From the NCBI RefSeq assembly GCF_900107395.1, contig NZ_FNPW01000001.1, positions 231,041 to 295,040 on the forward strand: a stretch of DNA of 64,000 nucleotides, read 5' to 3'. Source of the DNA: Pseudomonas sp. NFIX28 (GTDB taxonomy: Bacteria > Pseudomonadota > Gammaproteobacteria > Pseudomonadales > Pseudomonadaceae). A model generated the notes under the pieces. The model ran no database searches, was not told where the DNA came from, and was given only the letters and a program-made list of their open reading frames with translations. The translations under genes and the position numbers were made by a program. Of this stretch, positions 7,338-18,027 are shown piece after piece. The first letter of the stretch is position 1. Every line of letters begins with the position of its first letter.

Positions 7338-7535
7338 ATGAGCGTGCCAATGCTGAACAAAATGCACATGAACGGCTATGACGTGGTCAGCGTCAACAAT
7401 GGCCCCTGGCGGGTCTGCACCAAGGGCGACCGCCTCGGCTCCTTTGGCACCCGGGAAGAGGCCCTGGCCTATGCCGCCGCCTTGCCAGCCTACAAGGTGA
7501 AAACCAAGGCCAAGCGAGCGGCCAATACCCGCTAA
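7338..7535 (+). CDS. Small hypothetical protein, DUF2188-like, 65 aa
   Basis: The ATG at 7338 follows GGGAGGTGA, one of the best ribosome binding sites in the window. The protein has the layout of short DUF2188-type proteins: a strand pair (YDVVSVNNGPWRVCTKGD), an aromatic contact (LGSFGTREEAL) and one helix (EEALAYAAAL), ending in a lysine-rich tail. Such proteins occur as stand-alone 60-80-residue units in many proteobacteria with no known role. Assignment is by pattern only. Confidence 0.55.
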   Translation: MSVPMLNKMHMNGYDVVSVNNGPWRVCTKGDRLGSFGTREEALAYAAALPAYKVKTKAKRAANTR

Positions 7536-7552
7536 CCCCATCGATGATCTTG

Positions 7553-7590
7553 CCCGACAGCTGGCTCTGCCCCTGTCGGGTTTTCTTTTG
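7553..7590 (+). terminator. Rho-independent terminator
   Basis: CCCGACAG / CTGTCGGG stem followed by TTTTCTTTT, 18 bases after the stop of the gene at 7338. Confidence 0.85.
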
Positions 7591-7659
7591 CCCGCAGGCC
7601 GACGATTCAACCTGGGTGTAACGCCCGATGGCGCAGCCGTTGCCGGATTACCCGTTTTA

Positions 7660-8452
7660 CCTGACCCACCGCATGTCCCGGGTTTGCGGCTGCTTCGCAA
7701 CCGATCGCAGGCTGCGCCAGCGGCTACAGGGATTGGGTATCGGCCTTTCTTTATTGGAATGCCAAAACTGCAACTTGAAGCAGCGGTTGCTTTGCCGCGC
7801 TTAGCGCAACAGATGCCGGCTGCAATCGTTGTCGATGTAGCCGCTGGCGCAGCCTGCGCTCGGCGGCGCAGCCGTCGTAAAACCGGATTGCACGTTCCGC
7901 CTGACCCACCGCGTGGCCTGGGTTTGCGGTTGCTTCGCAGCCGATCGCAGGCTGCGCCAGCGGCTACAGGGATTGGGTCGACCTTTCTTTATTGGAAAAC
8001 ACCAACGCCGCAACTCGAAGCTGCGACTGCTTTGCCGCGCTTAGCGCAACAGATGCCGGCTGCAATCGTTGTCGATGTAGCCGCTGGCGCAGCCTGCGAT
8101 CGGCGGCGCAGCCGTCGTAAAACCTGATTGCACGTTCTGCCTGACCCACCGCATGTCCCGGGTTTGCGGTTGCTTCGCAACCGATCGCAGGCTGCGCCAG
8201 CGGCTACAGGGATTGGGTATCGGCCTTTCTTTATTGGAAATGCCAAAACCGCAACTTGAAGCAGCGGTTGCTTTGCCGCGCTCAGCGCAACAGATGCCGG
8301 CTGCAATCGTTGTCGATGTAGCCGCTGGCGCAGCCTGCGCTCGGCGGCGCAGCCGTCGTAAAACCTGATTGCACGTTCCGCCTGACCCACCGCATGGCCT
8401 GGTTTGCGGTTGCTTCGCAACCGATCGCAGGCTGCGCCAGCGGCTACAGGGG
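7660..8452. repeat. Tandem array of a 240-bp unit containing paired REP elements
   Basis: The motif CTGACCCACCGC recurs at 7661, 7901, 8141 and 8382, giving three full copies of 240, 240 and 241 bases and a fourth cut after about 72 bases. Each unit holds two inverted REP copies: GCAGGCTGCGCCAGCGGC in one orientation early in the unit and GTAGCCGCTGGCGCAGCC in the other late in the unit, with about 100 bases between them. Units differ by scattered substitutions only (for example AACCGG versus AACCTG), so the array arose by recent unit duplication. Open frames that cross it on both strands are by-products of the repeats and not genes. The array fills nearly the whole 1-kb gap between the gene at 7338 and ybjQ. 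Confidence 0.9.
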
Positions 8453-8590
8453 TGACATTCATGTGATGCCCGGTTGAAAAGGGGCCTTGTCTCGCACGGC
8501 ATGCTTCGCCAAGGGTCTGTTACCATCGCGTTTTTTTGCGACCCGCCCGGTATCGGGGCGAGGATGTCGCGCCGGTCGAAGGAGAATGCC

Positions 8591-8911
8591 GTGATTGTCA
8601 CTACCACCCACGCGATTGCAGGACGAGAGATCGCCGAATACCTGGATATCGTAAGCGCCGAGTCCGTGCAGGGGATCAACGTTGTACGCGACGTCTTCGC
8701 CGGGATGCGCGACTTTTTCGGCGGCCGTTCCCAAACCCTGGAGCGGGCGCTGAAAGAAGCCCGGGTGCAGGCGACCGATGAGATCAAGGAGCGTGCCCGC
8801 GACCTGCGCGCGGATGCGGTGCTCGGCCTGGACTACGAGATCAGCATGCCGAGCGGCCGTGGCGGCATGGTGGTGGTGTTTGTCACCGGCACCGCCGTCA
8901 GGCTCAAGTAA
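8591..8911 (+). CDS. YbjQ family protein (UPF0145)
   Basis: 106 residues. The GTG at 8591 is chosen because AAGGAGAATGCC precedes it and homologues begin at this point (xIVTTTHAIAGREIAEYLDIV); the longer frame from 8474 begins inside the REP array edge. The family forms small ring-like oligomers of about 100 residues; the segments GINVVRDVFAGMRDFFGGR, ALKEARVQATDEIKERAR and ADAVLGLDYEI are all present. It is sometimes listed as a heavy-metal-binding domain protein, but its role is unproven. Terminator directly after. Confidence 0.85.
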   Translation: MIVTTTHAIAGREIAEYLDIVSAESVQGINVVRDVFAGMRDFFGGRSQTLERALKEARVQATDEIKERARDLRADAVLGLDYEISMPSGRGGMVVVFVTGTAVRLK

Positions 8912-8935
8912 CCGACGCCCATCCCGCGTCATCCG

Positions 8936-8961
8936 GCCCCGCCTGTGTGCGGGGCTTTTTT
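8936..8961 (+). terminator. Rho-independent terminator of ybjQ-like gene
   Basis: GCCCCGC / GCGGGGC stem with a six-base loop and TTTTTT. Confidence 0.85.
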
Positions 8962-9012
8962 ATGCCCAATAGGGTCCGCCAAGACGGCTCCCGCCCCTTG
9001 GCAGTCGCCCAT

Positions 9013-9041
9013 AAAAAAGACCCACCGGGGGAAGCGGTGGG
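9013..9041 (-). terminator. Rho-independent terminator for the gene at 9157
   Basis: On the minus strand CCCACCG / CGGTGGG stem followed by TCTTTTTT. Confidence 0.8.
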
Positions 9042-9156
9042 CCAGTCGGGAGTCTTCAATAAGCCTGAGCCACTCTAGCGAAGGCGCCGAAGGTTCACAG
9101 TGAAGGAAATTTCATCATTGTCGGCGAGTGGCTGCGCCACCCGGTGGCCCGTGGCT

Positions 9157-9366
9157 TCAGGCTCGGCGGCTGGCGGCATTGAGCCGACGGCATTCGCGCA
9201 CGGCGTCCTCTTCCAGGTCATAGCCATCGCCGATGAAACCGTCGGTGCGGGTGTCGGCGATGCGGTACCAATGGGCGGCGATCGGCGCGCCATGGGCGGC
9301 TTCCCCGGCGCGGCGCCCCTGAATGATGATCTTGTTGCAGCGCTTTACGACAAAAATGTCTTCCAT
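9157..9366 (-). CDS. Small conserved hypothetical protein, 69 aa
   Basis: Begins MEDIFVVKRCNKIIIQGRR behind AGGGAAGCGCC. Two strands (IFVVKRCNKIIIQ, HWYRIADTRTDGFIGDGY) followed by a short helix (LEEDAVRECRRLNAA) resemble small one-domain proteins without known function. It has its own terminator and reads in the same direction as the topoisomerase gene that lies upstream of it, with about 145 bases between them. Confidence 0.55.
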   Translation of the reverse strand: MEDIFVVKRCNKIIIQGRRAGEAAHGAPIAAHWYRIADTRTDGFIGDGYDLEEDAVRECRRLNAASRRA

Positions 9367-9511
9367 GGCGCTTCCCTGGTTGATAACTGCTCAGAGCAAC
9401 TATAGAAGCAACTCCGAAACTCGTGCAAAAGCCTGGCGTTCCTCACCCAGCCTCCAGCCCGCGGCCGTCCATGGCAGCCGGTGGCTGGGTGCCATGGCGG
9501 TCGCGAAAAAC

Positions 9512-10552
9512 TCAGGCCTGCTGCGTCAGCCGTTCGAGGAATATCGTCAGGGCCACTTCCTCGGTCTTCAGCCTTTTGTGTTTGCGCGGCCTGGGCAGCG
9601 CGGCCAGCTGGCCCAGCACGAAACCTTCGAGCAGGGCCGGATGGATGTAGCACTTGCGGTACACCGCGGGGGTATTGCCCAGTTGCCGGGCGACGTCCTT
9701 GACCGTCTCGACTATGTGTCTTTTCGCCTCGGCCTCGGGTTCCCAGTGCAGTTCGCGCAGCACCGCCAGGGCCAGGGTGCTGCCGGCCCAGGTGCGGTAG
9801 TCCTTGGCGGTGAAGTCGGCGCCGGTCAATTGCTGCAGGTAGGCGTTGACGTCGGAAGAGTTGACGCTGTGGCGCTCGCCGTTTTCGTCGAGGTACTGGA
9901 ACAGGTTCTGCCCGGGCAACTCCAGGCAGCGCTTGAGAATCCGCGCCAGGCGCGGGTCCTTGATGCTGACCTGATGCTCGATGCCGCTCTTGCCGCGGAA
10001 CTGGAAGAGGATCGAGCTGCCTTTGATTTCCACGTGCCGGTTGCGCAGGGTGGTCAGGCCGTAGGAGCGGTTGTCGCGGGCGTACTGGCTGTTGCCGACC
10101 CGAATCAGCGTGGCGTCGAGCAGGCTGATAACCGTGGCCATGACCTTGTCGCGGCTGAAGCCGGGCGCCGCCAGCAAGGTTTCCAGTTGCCGGCGCAGGC
10201 GCGGCAGGGCGCAACCGAACTCCAGCAGGCGCGAATACTTGTCGGCGTCGCGCACTTCCCGCCAGCGCGGGTGGTAGCGGTACTGCTTGCGCCCACGGGC
10301 GTCGCGGCCGGTGGCTTGCAGGTGGCCGCGCGGGTCGGCGCAGATCCACACCTGGGTATAGGCCGGAGGCACGGCCAGGGCGTTGATGCGCCGGATCTCG
10401 TCGGGCGCCCGGATACGCTGGCCTTGCGGGTCGAAATAGACGAACTTGCCGCGCACCTTCTTTCGACTGATCCCCGGCTGGCTGTCGTCGACGTAATGCA
10501 GGTCGGGCGGCAGGTCCGGGGGCAGGTCTTGGCGCAATGGGGCGTCGGGCAT
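9512..10552 (-). CDS. DNA topoisomerase IB (poxvirus/bacterial type)
   Basis: 346 residues. Type IB enzymes nick one strand through a 3'-phosphotyrosine and relax supercoils without ATP. The N-terminal domain carries the family segment ISRKKVRGKFVYFDPQGQRI and the interdomain hallmark WICADPRGHLQATGRDARGR; the catalytic domain has YGLTTLRNRHV and the KDYRTWAGS motif, and the active-site tyrosine is Tyr302 in RKCYIHP. Length matches bacterial members (320-380). The family is patchy in bacteria but usual in Pseudomonas. Nothing adjacent explains when it is used; the start at 10552 has no strong ribosome binding site but agrees with homologues that begin a few residues before HYVDD. Confidence 0.9.
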   Translation of the reverse strand: MPDAPLRQDLPPDLPPDLHYVDDSQPGISRKKVRGKFVYFDPQGQRIRAPDEIRRINALAVPPAYTQVWICADPRGHLQATGRDARGRKQYRYHPRWREVRDADKYSRLLEFGCALPRLRRQLETLLAAPGFSRDKVMATVISLLDATLIRVGNSQYARDNRSYGLTTLRNRHVEIKGSSILFQFRGKSGIEHQVSIKDPRLARILKRCLELPGQNLFQYLDENGERHSVNSSDVNAYLQQLTGADFTAKDYRTWAGSTLALAVLRELHWEPEAEAKRHIVETVKDVARQLGNTPAVYRKCYIHPALLEGFVLGQLAALPRPRKHKRLKTEEVALTIFLERLTQQA

Positions 10553-10635
10553 GGCGGAGTCCTTGGCAATCGATCAAGCCTGTCTGGGGATTGACCGCGG
10601 CGCGGCGCAAGGGTGCCAACGCATTTGCCGGGGAC

Positions 10636-11724
10636 TTACGCGAGCACGGCCACCGCCTTGATCTGGGCCCAGAGTTGCTGGCCCGGGTGCAGTTGCAGCT
10701 GGTCGCGGGAGTAGCGGGTGATACGCGCCAGCAGCGGGCTGCCGGCCACGTCCAGGCGCACCAGGACATGCGCGGTGTTGTCGGCGGGGATTTCGCCGCT
10801 GACCGTCACCGGCAGGCGGTTGAGGATGCTGCTGTGCTCGCCCGCTTGCAGGCTGAGGCTGACGTCCCGCGCCTGGACCTTGAAGCGCAGGTGCGTGCCG
10901 ATGGCCATCGGCGCATGGGCGACCCGCACCTGCAGCCGGCTGCCGGGCAATTGCAGGGCGAGCAGTTGATATTCGGCGTCGTAATGGCTGACCTGGCCTT
11001 CGACCACCACCCCGGCGTCGTCGCCCAGGGCCAGGGGCAGGTCGAGACGGGCGAGGGTTTCGCCGATCGGCCCGCTGGCCAGGGCGCGGCCGTTTTCCAG
11101 CAGGACGATATGGTCGGCCAGGCGCGCCACTTCATCCTGCGAGTGGCTGACGTACAGCACCGGGATTTCCAGTTCGTCATGCAGGCGTTCGAGATACGGC
11201 AGGATTTCGCCTTTGCGCTTGCTGTCGAGCGCGGCCAGCGGTTCGTCCATCAACAGCAGCCGCGGGCTGGTGAGCAGCGCGCGGGCAATGCCGACCCGCT
11301 GGCGCTCGCCGCCGGACAGGTTGTGCGGGTGGCGCTGCAGCAGGTGGCCGATGCCCAGCAGTTCGGTGGCCTGGGCCATGTCGACCCGGCGTTGCCCGCG
11401 CGGGATGCGCTTGAGGCCGAACGCCAGGTTGGCCTGCACCGACAGGTGGGCGAACAGGCTGGCTTCCTGGAACACGTAGCCCAGGGAACGCTTGTGCGGC
11501 GCCATGAACAGCTGGCGCTGGCTGTCCTGCCAGACTTCGTCGTTGATCCGCACCAGGCCTTGCTCGGCCTGCTCCAGGCCGGCGATACAACGCAGGCACG
11601 TGGTCTTGCCGGAACCGGAATGGCCGTACAGCGCGGTGACGCCACGGCCCGGCAATTCCAGGTCGAGGTCGAGGCTGAAATCTCTATAGGTGCGCTTGAG
11701 GCGCACATGGATCGATGCACTCAC
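10636..11724 (-). CDS. modC: Molybdate ABC transporter ATP-binding protein ModC
   Basis: 362 residues. ATPase of the molybdate importer. Walker [10 protein letters not shown] at residues 34-42, ABC signature [15 protein letters not shown], Walker B LLLMDEP, then a C-terminal Mop/TOBE domain of about 130 residues ([19 protein letters not shown] and following) that binds molybdate in some members and marks ModC rather than a generic ABC ATPase. It starts three bases after the modB stop, so translation is coupled, and it is the last gene of the modABC unit. Confidence 0.93.
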   Translation of the reverse strand: MSASIHVRLKRTYRDFSLDLDLELPGRGVTALYGHSGSGKTTCLRCIAGLEQAEQGLVRINDEVWQDSQRQLFMAPHKRSLGYVFQEASLFAHLSVQANLAFGLKRIPRGQRRVDMAQATELLGIGHLLQRHPHNLSGGERQRVGIARALLTSPRLLLMDEPLAALDSKRKGEILPYLERLHDELEIPVLYVSHSQDEVARLADHIVLLENGRALASGPIGETLARLDLPLALGDDAGVVVEGQVSHYDAEYQLLALQLPGSRLQVRVAHAPMAIGTHLRFKVQARDVSLSLQAGEHSSILNRLPVTVSGEIPADNTAHVLVRLDVAGSPLLARITRYSRDQLQLHPGQQLWAQIKAVAVLA

Positions 11725-11727
11725 GGC

Positions 11728-12408
11728 TCAACTCCAGCCAGCACGGGTTTTGCGGCTGGAATACAGCGCCAGCAATACCAGGAACGAAAACACCAGCATG
11801 GCGCCGGCCAGCCAATGGGCCTGGGCGTATTCCAGGGCCTCGACGTGGTCGTAGATCTGCACCGAGACCACGCGGGTTTTCTCGGGAATATTGCCGCCGA
11901 TCATCAGCACCACGCCGAACTCGCCGACGGTGTGGGCGAAACCGAGAATGGCCGCGGTGACGAACCCCGGCCTGGCCAGCGGCAGGATCACGCTGAAGAA
12001 GGTGTCCCAGGGACTGGCGCGCAAAGTCGCCGCCACTTCCAGCGGGCGCGTGCCGATCGCGGTAAAGGCGTTCTGCAGCGGCTGCACGACAAAGGGCATG
12101 GAATAGATCACCGAGCCAATCACCAGGCCGCTGAAACTGAAGGTCAGGGTGCCCAGGCCGAGGGCCTGGGTGAGCTGGCCGATAGCGCCGTTGGGGCCTA
12201 AGGCGAGCAGCAGGTAAAAGCCGATCACCGTCGGCGGCAGGACCAGGGGCAGGGCGACGATGGCGCCGATTGGCCCGCGCAGCCATGAGCGCGTGCGCGA
12301 CAGCCACAAGGCAATCGGCGTCCCGATGACCAGCAGGATCAGGGTGGTCAGCGACGCCAGTTGCAGGGTCAGCCAGATGGCGGAAAGGTCGGCACTCGAT
12401 AGCGGCAT
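11728..12408 (-). CDS. modB: Molybdate ABC transporter permease ModB
   Basis: 226 residues with five to six hydrophobic spans. The EAA loop that contacts ModC is [19 protein letters not shown] about two-thirds along. The start abuts the modA stop without a gap (modA ends at 12409 and modB starts at 12408). Length is typical of ModB (220-230). It forms the inner-membrane channel for molybdate. Confidence 0.92.
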   Translation of the reverse strand: MPLSSADLSAIWLTLQLASLTTLILLVIGTPIALWLSRTRSWLRGPIGAIVALPLVLPPTVIGFYLLLALGPNGAIGQLTQALGLGTLTFSFSGLVIGSVIYSMPFVVQPLQNAFTAIGTRPLEVAATLRASPWDTFFSVILPLARPGFVTAAILGFAHTVGEFGVVLMIGGNIPEKTRVVSVQIYDHVEALEYAQAHWLAGAMLVFSFLVLLALYSSRKTRAGWS

Positions 12409-14426
<2,018 letters not shown>

Positions 14427-14543
14427 GTTGAATGATTCTCCGACATCAAAAAAAGAAGGACGGTAGCCCGGGGTTTGTATCAGGAGATAGCTGACCAAGG
14501 CCAGTCGACTTTGGCCGTTGGCTGGGTTGCCGGTGATAACGCT

Positions 14544-14567
14544 ATCGCGGGCAAGCCTCGCTCCTAC
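14544..14567 (-). repeat. Single REP element, family A
   Basis: One copy of the family A REP (minus-strand reading GTAGGAGCGAGGCTTGCC...). It lies between the divergent nitronate monooxygenase and reductase genes. Confidence 0.8.
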
Positions 14568-14699
14568 AGTGCGGACAGGGGGAGCGTTCTACGACGAAAA
14601 GAGCGTGGATTTTTTGCGCTCGGGCTGGGAAGGTGGGGCGGCTTTGTCATCTGAAAACTCAAGTTCGCGGCCCGGTCCAGGGCCTGGTGGGAGGCAGTC

Positions 14700-15683
14700 A
14701 TGTTCAAGGGAATTCTGATCGAGAAGGACGCCGCCGGTTATCGCGCGACGCTGCGCGAGATGGGCGAAGAGCAATTGCCCGAGGGCAACGTCACGGTGCG
14801 GGTGGCCTACAGCACCCTGAACTTCAAGGATGGCCTGGCCATCACCGGCAGCAGCCCGGTGGTGCGCAGGTTTCCCATGGTGCCGGGCATCGATCTGGCG
14901 GGCACGGTCGAGGCCAGCAGCCACCCGGACTATCAGCCCGGCGACCCGGTGCTGCTCAACGGCTGGGGCGTGGGCGAAGGGCATTGGGGCGGGCTGGCGC
15001 AAAAGGCCCGGCTCGACGGCGACTGGTTGATTCCCTTGCCCCAGGCGTTCAGCGCCGCCGAGGCCATGGCCATCGGCACCGCCGGGTACACGGCGATGCT
15101 TGCCATCCTGGCGCTGGAGCGCCACGGCCTGGCCCCGGCCCAGGGCGACGTGCTGGTCACCGGGGCCAATGGCGGGGTCGGCAGCTTTGCCATCGCCTTG
15201 CTGGCCCGGCTCGGTTACCGGGTGGTGGCGTCCACCGGGCGCATGGCGGAGCAGGATTACCTCCAGCGCCTGGGCGCCAGCGAGATCATCGACCGCGCCA
15301 GCCTGTCCGCGCCGGGCAAGCCGTTGGCCAAGGAGCGGTGGGCGGCGGTGATCGACTCGGTGGGCAGCCATACCCTGGCCAACGCCTGTGCCGGCACCCA
15401 GGCCAACGGCATCGTGGCCGCCTGCGGGCTGGCCCAGGGCATGGACTTCCCGGCGTCGGTGGCGCCCTTCATCCTGCGTGGCGTGACCCTGGCCGGGATC
15501 AATAGCGTGACCCAGCCCAAGGCCCGGCGAATCGAGGCCTGGCAGCGCCTGGCGCGGGATCTGGGCCCGGCCCTGCTGCCGCTGATCAGCCATGAGATCG
15601 GCCTCAGCGAAGCCATCGATGCCGCGCCGCGCCTGCTGGCCGGCGAATTGCGCGGGCGCGTGGTGGTGAATGTGAATCGCTGA
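14700..15683 (+). CDS. acuI: AcuI/YhdH-type NADPH oxidoreductase (acrylyl-CoA reductase family)
   Basis: 327 residues; zinc-independent medium-chain dehydrogenase. The catalytic domain has YSTLNFKDGLAITG and PMVPGIDLAGTV, the nucleotide-binding loop is VTGANGGVGSFAIALLARLG, and RGVTLAGINSVTQPKARR near the end is a signature of the AcuI/YhdH group. AcuI reduces acrylyl-CoA to propionyl-CoA and protects cells from acrylate; the gene is often housekeeping-like outside DMSP users, so the physiological substrate here is inferred. Ends 47 bases before the next gene. Confidence 0.85.
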   Translation: MFKGILIEKDAAGYRATLREMGEEQLPEGNVTVRVAYSTLNFKDGLAITGSSPVVRRFPMVPGIDLAGTVEASSHPDYQPGDPVLLNGWGVGEGHWGGLAQKARLDGDWLIPLPQAFSAAEAMAIGTAGYTAMLAILALERHGLAPAQGDVLVTGANGGVGSFAIALLARLGYRVVASTGRMAEQDYLQRLGASEIIDRASLSAPGKPLAKERWAAVIDSVGSHTLANACAGTQANGIVAACGLAQGMDFPASVAPFILRGVTLAGINSVTQPKARRIEAWQRLARDLGPALLPLISHEIGLSEAIDAAPRLLAGELRGRVVVNVNR

Positions 15684-15730
15684 TACCGTGCGCGCCCGTC
15701 ATCAGATAAATGCCACCAAGGAGTATCAGC

Positions 15731-16219
15731 ATGGATGTCAAATTGCGTGAGGTTCGGCCTTTCAGCGTTTCGGGCTTGCAGGTGCGCACCTGCAATGCCG
15801 ACGAGCAACGGCCGGACAGCGCGCGGATCGGGCCGATGTGGGAGCGGTTTTTTGTCGAAGGCCTGTTCGACAGCATCGGCCACCGGCAATCGGACTCGTT
15901 CATCTACGGCGTCTACTCCAACTACGAGTCCGACGCCTCGGGGCATTTCGATGTAACCGCTGGCGTGGCGGTGGGCGAAGGCGATGCCGACTATCCGTTG
16001 GTGCATGTGCAGGGCGGTGAGTACCTGGCGTTCTCCGCCAAGGGGCCGATGCCCGAGGCGGTGATCCAGACCTGGGGCCTGGTCTGGGCCTACTTCGAGG
16101 ACAACCCGCAGGTTCGTCGGTGTTTCGCCACCGACTTCGAGGTGTACACCGGGCCGGAATCGGTGTCGGTGTACATCGGCATTCAGGCCTCGGACGGGGT
16201 CTCGCGTTCGAGCAACTGA
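15731..16219 (+). CDS. GyrI-like / effector-binding domain protein
   Basis: 162 residues from the ATG at 15731 (CAAGGAG eight bases upstream), forming a single small-molecule-binding domain of the type found at the C-terminus of AraC regulators such as Rob and in GyrI. The pattern MWERFFVEGLFDSIG, YGVYSNYESDASGHFDVTAGV and YLAFSAKGPMPEAVIQTWG is characteristic; the conserved acidic residue in the ligand cup is likely within FEDN or EVYTG. There is no DNA-binding domain, so it may sequester a compound or act with another protein. Its last 37 bases overlap the 3' end of the convergent ada gene. Confidence 0.75.
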   Translation: MDVKLREVRPFSVSGLQVRTCNADEQRPDSARIGPMWERFFVEGLFDSIGHRQSDSFIYGVYSNYESDASGHFDVTAGVAVGEGDADYPLVHVQGGEYLAFSAKGPMPEAVIQTWGLVWAYFEDNPQVRRCFATDFEVYTGPESVSVYIGIQASDGVSRSSN

Positions 16220-17256
16220 CGCTTGCGTTCCACGCCCCAGCGGTAGCCGGACAGGTTGCCGTCGCTGCGCACCACCCGGTGGCAAGGGATCGCCACCGCC
16301 AGGCTGTTGGCCCCGCAGGCCTGGGCCACGGCGCGAAAGGATTTGGGGGCGCCGATACGCTGGGCGATCTCGGCGTAGCTGGCGGTGCTGCCCAGCGGGA
16401 TTTCCTTGAGGGCCAGCCAGACCCGCTCCTGGAACGCCGTGCCTTGCAGGTCCAGCGGCAGGTCCAGGCCAATCGCCGGCGCCTCGATAAACCCCACCAC
16501 CTTGGCCACCAATTGCTCGAAGTCCTGGTCGGCGCCGATCAGGTTGGCCCGGGGGAATTTGTCTTGCAGGTCCTGCACCAGCGCATTGGGGTCATCGCCC
16601 AGCAGGATCGCGCAGACCCCGCGATGGCTCTGGGCGACCAGGATCGCGCCCAGGGTGCACTGGCCGACGGCGAAGCGGATATCGGTGTTCAGGCCACCGG
16701 CGCGGTAATCGCTGGGTTTCATGCCGAGCAACTGGTCGGCGGTTTCGTAGAAGCGGCTATTGGAATTGAAGCCTGCGTCATACAGCGCATCGGTTACCGA
16801 GTGGCCGTGTTCCAGCTGGCGCCGTACCCGCCGCGAGCGGTGGGCGCTGGCGTAGCCTTTGGGGGTCAAGCCGGTGGCGGCCTTGAATACCCGGTGAAAG
16901 TGGAAGCTGCTCATGCCGGCTTGTTCGGCCAGCTGTTTCAGGCTCGGCAGCGTTTCGGCCGACTCGATCTGCCGGCACGCGGCTGCCACCAGGCGGGCGT
17001 GATGGGCGGCGACCTGGGTCTGATCGCTGGCGCTGCGTTTACTCGGCCGGTAACCGGCGGCTTCGGCTTGCTCCGCAGTGTCGAAGAACTCGACGTTTTC
17101 CGGCCGCGGCAGGCGCGACAGGCTGCTGGGGCGGCAGTAGACGCCGGTGGTTTTCACTGCGTAGACGAACCGGCCGTCGGCGCTCGCATCACGGGCCAGG
17201 ACGGCGAGCCAGCGTGGATCGCTGGCGGTGGTGGGCTTGGGCTGGACGGTGGTCAT
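16183..17256 (-). CDS. ada: Ada-like methyltransferase/regulator with degenerate zinc site
   Basis: 357 residues with the full Ada layout: N-terminal methylphosphotriester domain (1-85), AraC-type helix-turn-helix (about 90-185), then O6-methylguanine methyltransferase with the active site AIPCHRVV at Cys325 intact. In E. coli Ada, zinc is held by Cys38, 42, 69 and 72 and Cys38 takes the methyl from DNA phosphate. Here the first cysteine is kept (Cys41 in TTGVYCRPSS) but the other three are serine: Ser45, and Ser72 and Ser75 in YRPSKRSAS. So methylphosphotriester sensing in the known way looks impaired, while O6-methylguanine repair should work. It is the last gene after alkB, with its own Ada-box-like site. 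The start at 17256 agrees with family length. Confidence 0.88.
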   Translation of the reverse strand: MTTVQPKPTTASDPRWLAVLARDASADGRFVYAVKTTGVYCRPSSLSRLPRPENVEFFDTAEQAEAAGYRPSKRSASDQTQVAAHHARLVAAACRQIESAETLPSLKQLAEQAGMSSFHFHRVFKAATGLTPKGYASAHRSRRVRRQLEHGHSVTDALYDAGFNSNSRFYETADQLLGMKPSDYRAGGLNTDIRFAVGQCTLGAILVAQSHRGVCAILLGDDPNALVQDLQDKFPRANLIGADQDFEQLVAKVVGFIEAPAIGLDLPLDLQGTAFQERVWLALKEIPLGSTASYAEIAQRIGAPKSFRAVAQACGANSLAVAIPCHRVVRSDGNLSGYRWGVERKRQLLERETPSEA

Positions 17257-17310
17257 GGGCTCTACTCGGTGACGGATGTCGCTCAGCTTAACCAAGGGCA
17301 GGGGGCCTGG

Positions 17311-17335
17311 CACTCCGAGTCTTGCGCTGGAATTC
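17311..17335 (-). promoter_or_regulatory. Ada-box-like site upstream of ada
   Basis: Minus-strand reading AATTCCAGCGCAAGACTCGG then AGTG. The core AGCGCAAGA preceded by AATT matches the A-box/B-box design of the E. coli ada operator. It lies in the 87-base alkB-ada gap, 55 bases before the ada start, and is 19/22 identical to the site before the operon's first gene. Confidence 0.6.
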
Positions 17336-17343
17336 CGCTGGCT

Positions 17344-18027
17344 TCAACCGGCGCGGCGAAAGGTGAAGTTGATGCGTCGTGGCCCCAGCAACGGGTGCGT
17401 GCCTTCCTTGAGCGGCAGTACGCCGTGATAACGCAGGCGGTCGACGCCGCCCCAGACCATCACGTCGCCATGCAGCAGCGGCACGCGCAACGGGCGGTCG
17501 CTGCGCCGATCGCCGCCCAGCTGGAACACCGCCGGCAAACCCAGCGAGACGGAAACGATCGGCGCGCTGTAGTCGCGTTCGTTCTTGTCCTGGTGCAGGG
17601 ACATTCGGGCGCCGGGCACATAGTGATTGACCAGGCAGGCGTCCGGGTCGAAGCCGGCAAAACCGGCCTGGTTCGCGGCGGCCCGGGCCAGTTCGCGAAA
17701 CACCTCGGGCATCGCCGGCCAGGGCTGGCCGCTCTGCGGGTCGATGGCGGTGTAGCGGTAGCCGCTGCGGTCGGTGGTCCAGCCCAACTGCCCGCAACTG
17801 CTCAGGCCGACCGACATGGTGAAACCGCCCGGCGTGACCATCTGCCGGAACGGCGCGGCGCGCAGCACGCCACGCAAGGCCGGCAGCAGGCGCTCGACCC
17901 AGGGCAAGGCAAAACCGCGCAGCACGAAGGACTGCGGGCCGATCTGTTCGGTACGGGGCGCCTGTTGCAATTCGGCTTCGCCGAACAGCTCGGCGCTAAA
18001 GCGACCGGGCATCAGGTTACTGGGCAT
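17344..18027 (-). CDS. alkB: AlkB, DNA oxidative demethylase
   Basis: 227 residues. Fe(II)/2-oxoglutarate dioxygenase that removes methyl groups from N1-methyladenine and N3-methylcytosine. The iron ligands are visible as His145-x-Asp147 (SLHQDKN) and His201 (LRYHGV); Arg218 and Arg224 in RINFTFR bind 2-oxoglutarate. The segment NHYVPGARMSLHQDKNERD matches AlkB proper, and length is typical (about 215-230). Its first 11 bases overlap the stop of the upstream 2OG oxygenase gene, so the two are translationally coupled; ada follows 87 bases later. Confidence 0.92.
   Translation of the reverse strand: MPSNLMPGRFSAELFGEAELQQAPRTEQIGPQSFVLRGFALPWVERLLPALRGVLRAAPFRQMVTPGGFTMSVGLSSCGQLGWTTDRSGYRYTAIDPQSGQPWPAMPEVFRELARAAANQAGFAGFDPDACLVNHYVPGARMSLHQDKNERDYSAPIVSVSLGLPAVFQLGGDRRSDRPLRVPLLHGDVMVWGGVDRLRYHGVLPLKEGTHPLLGPRRINFTFRRAG

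Noticed and set aside
7660..8452. CRISPR-like regular repeats
   Set aside because: Unit is 240 bases with no unique spacers, and no cas genes are present; it is a REP-based tandem array.
10537..12201. 554-codon open frame opposite modC/modB
   Set aside because: High-G+C antisense shadow; composition follows the wobble pattern of the real genes on the other strand.
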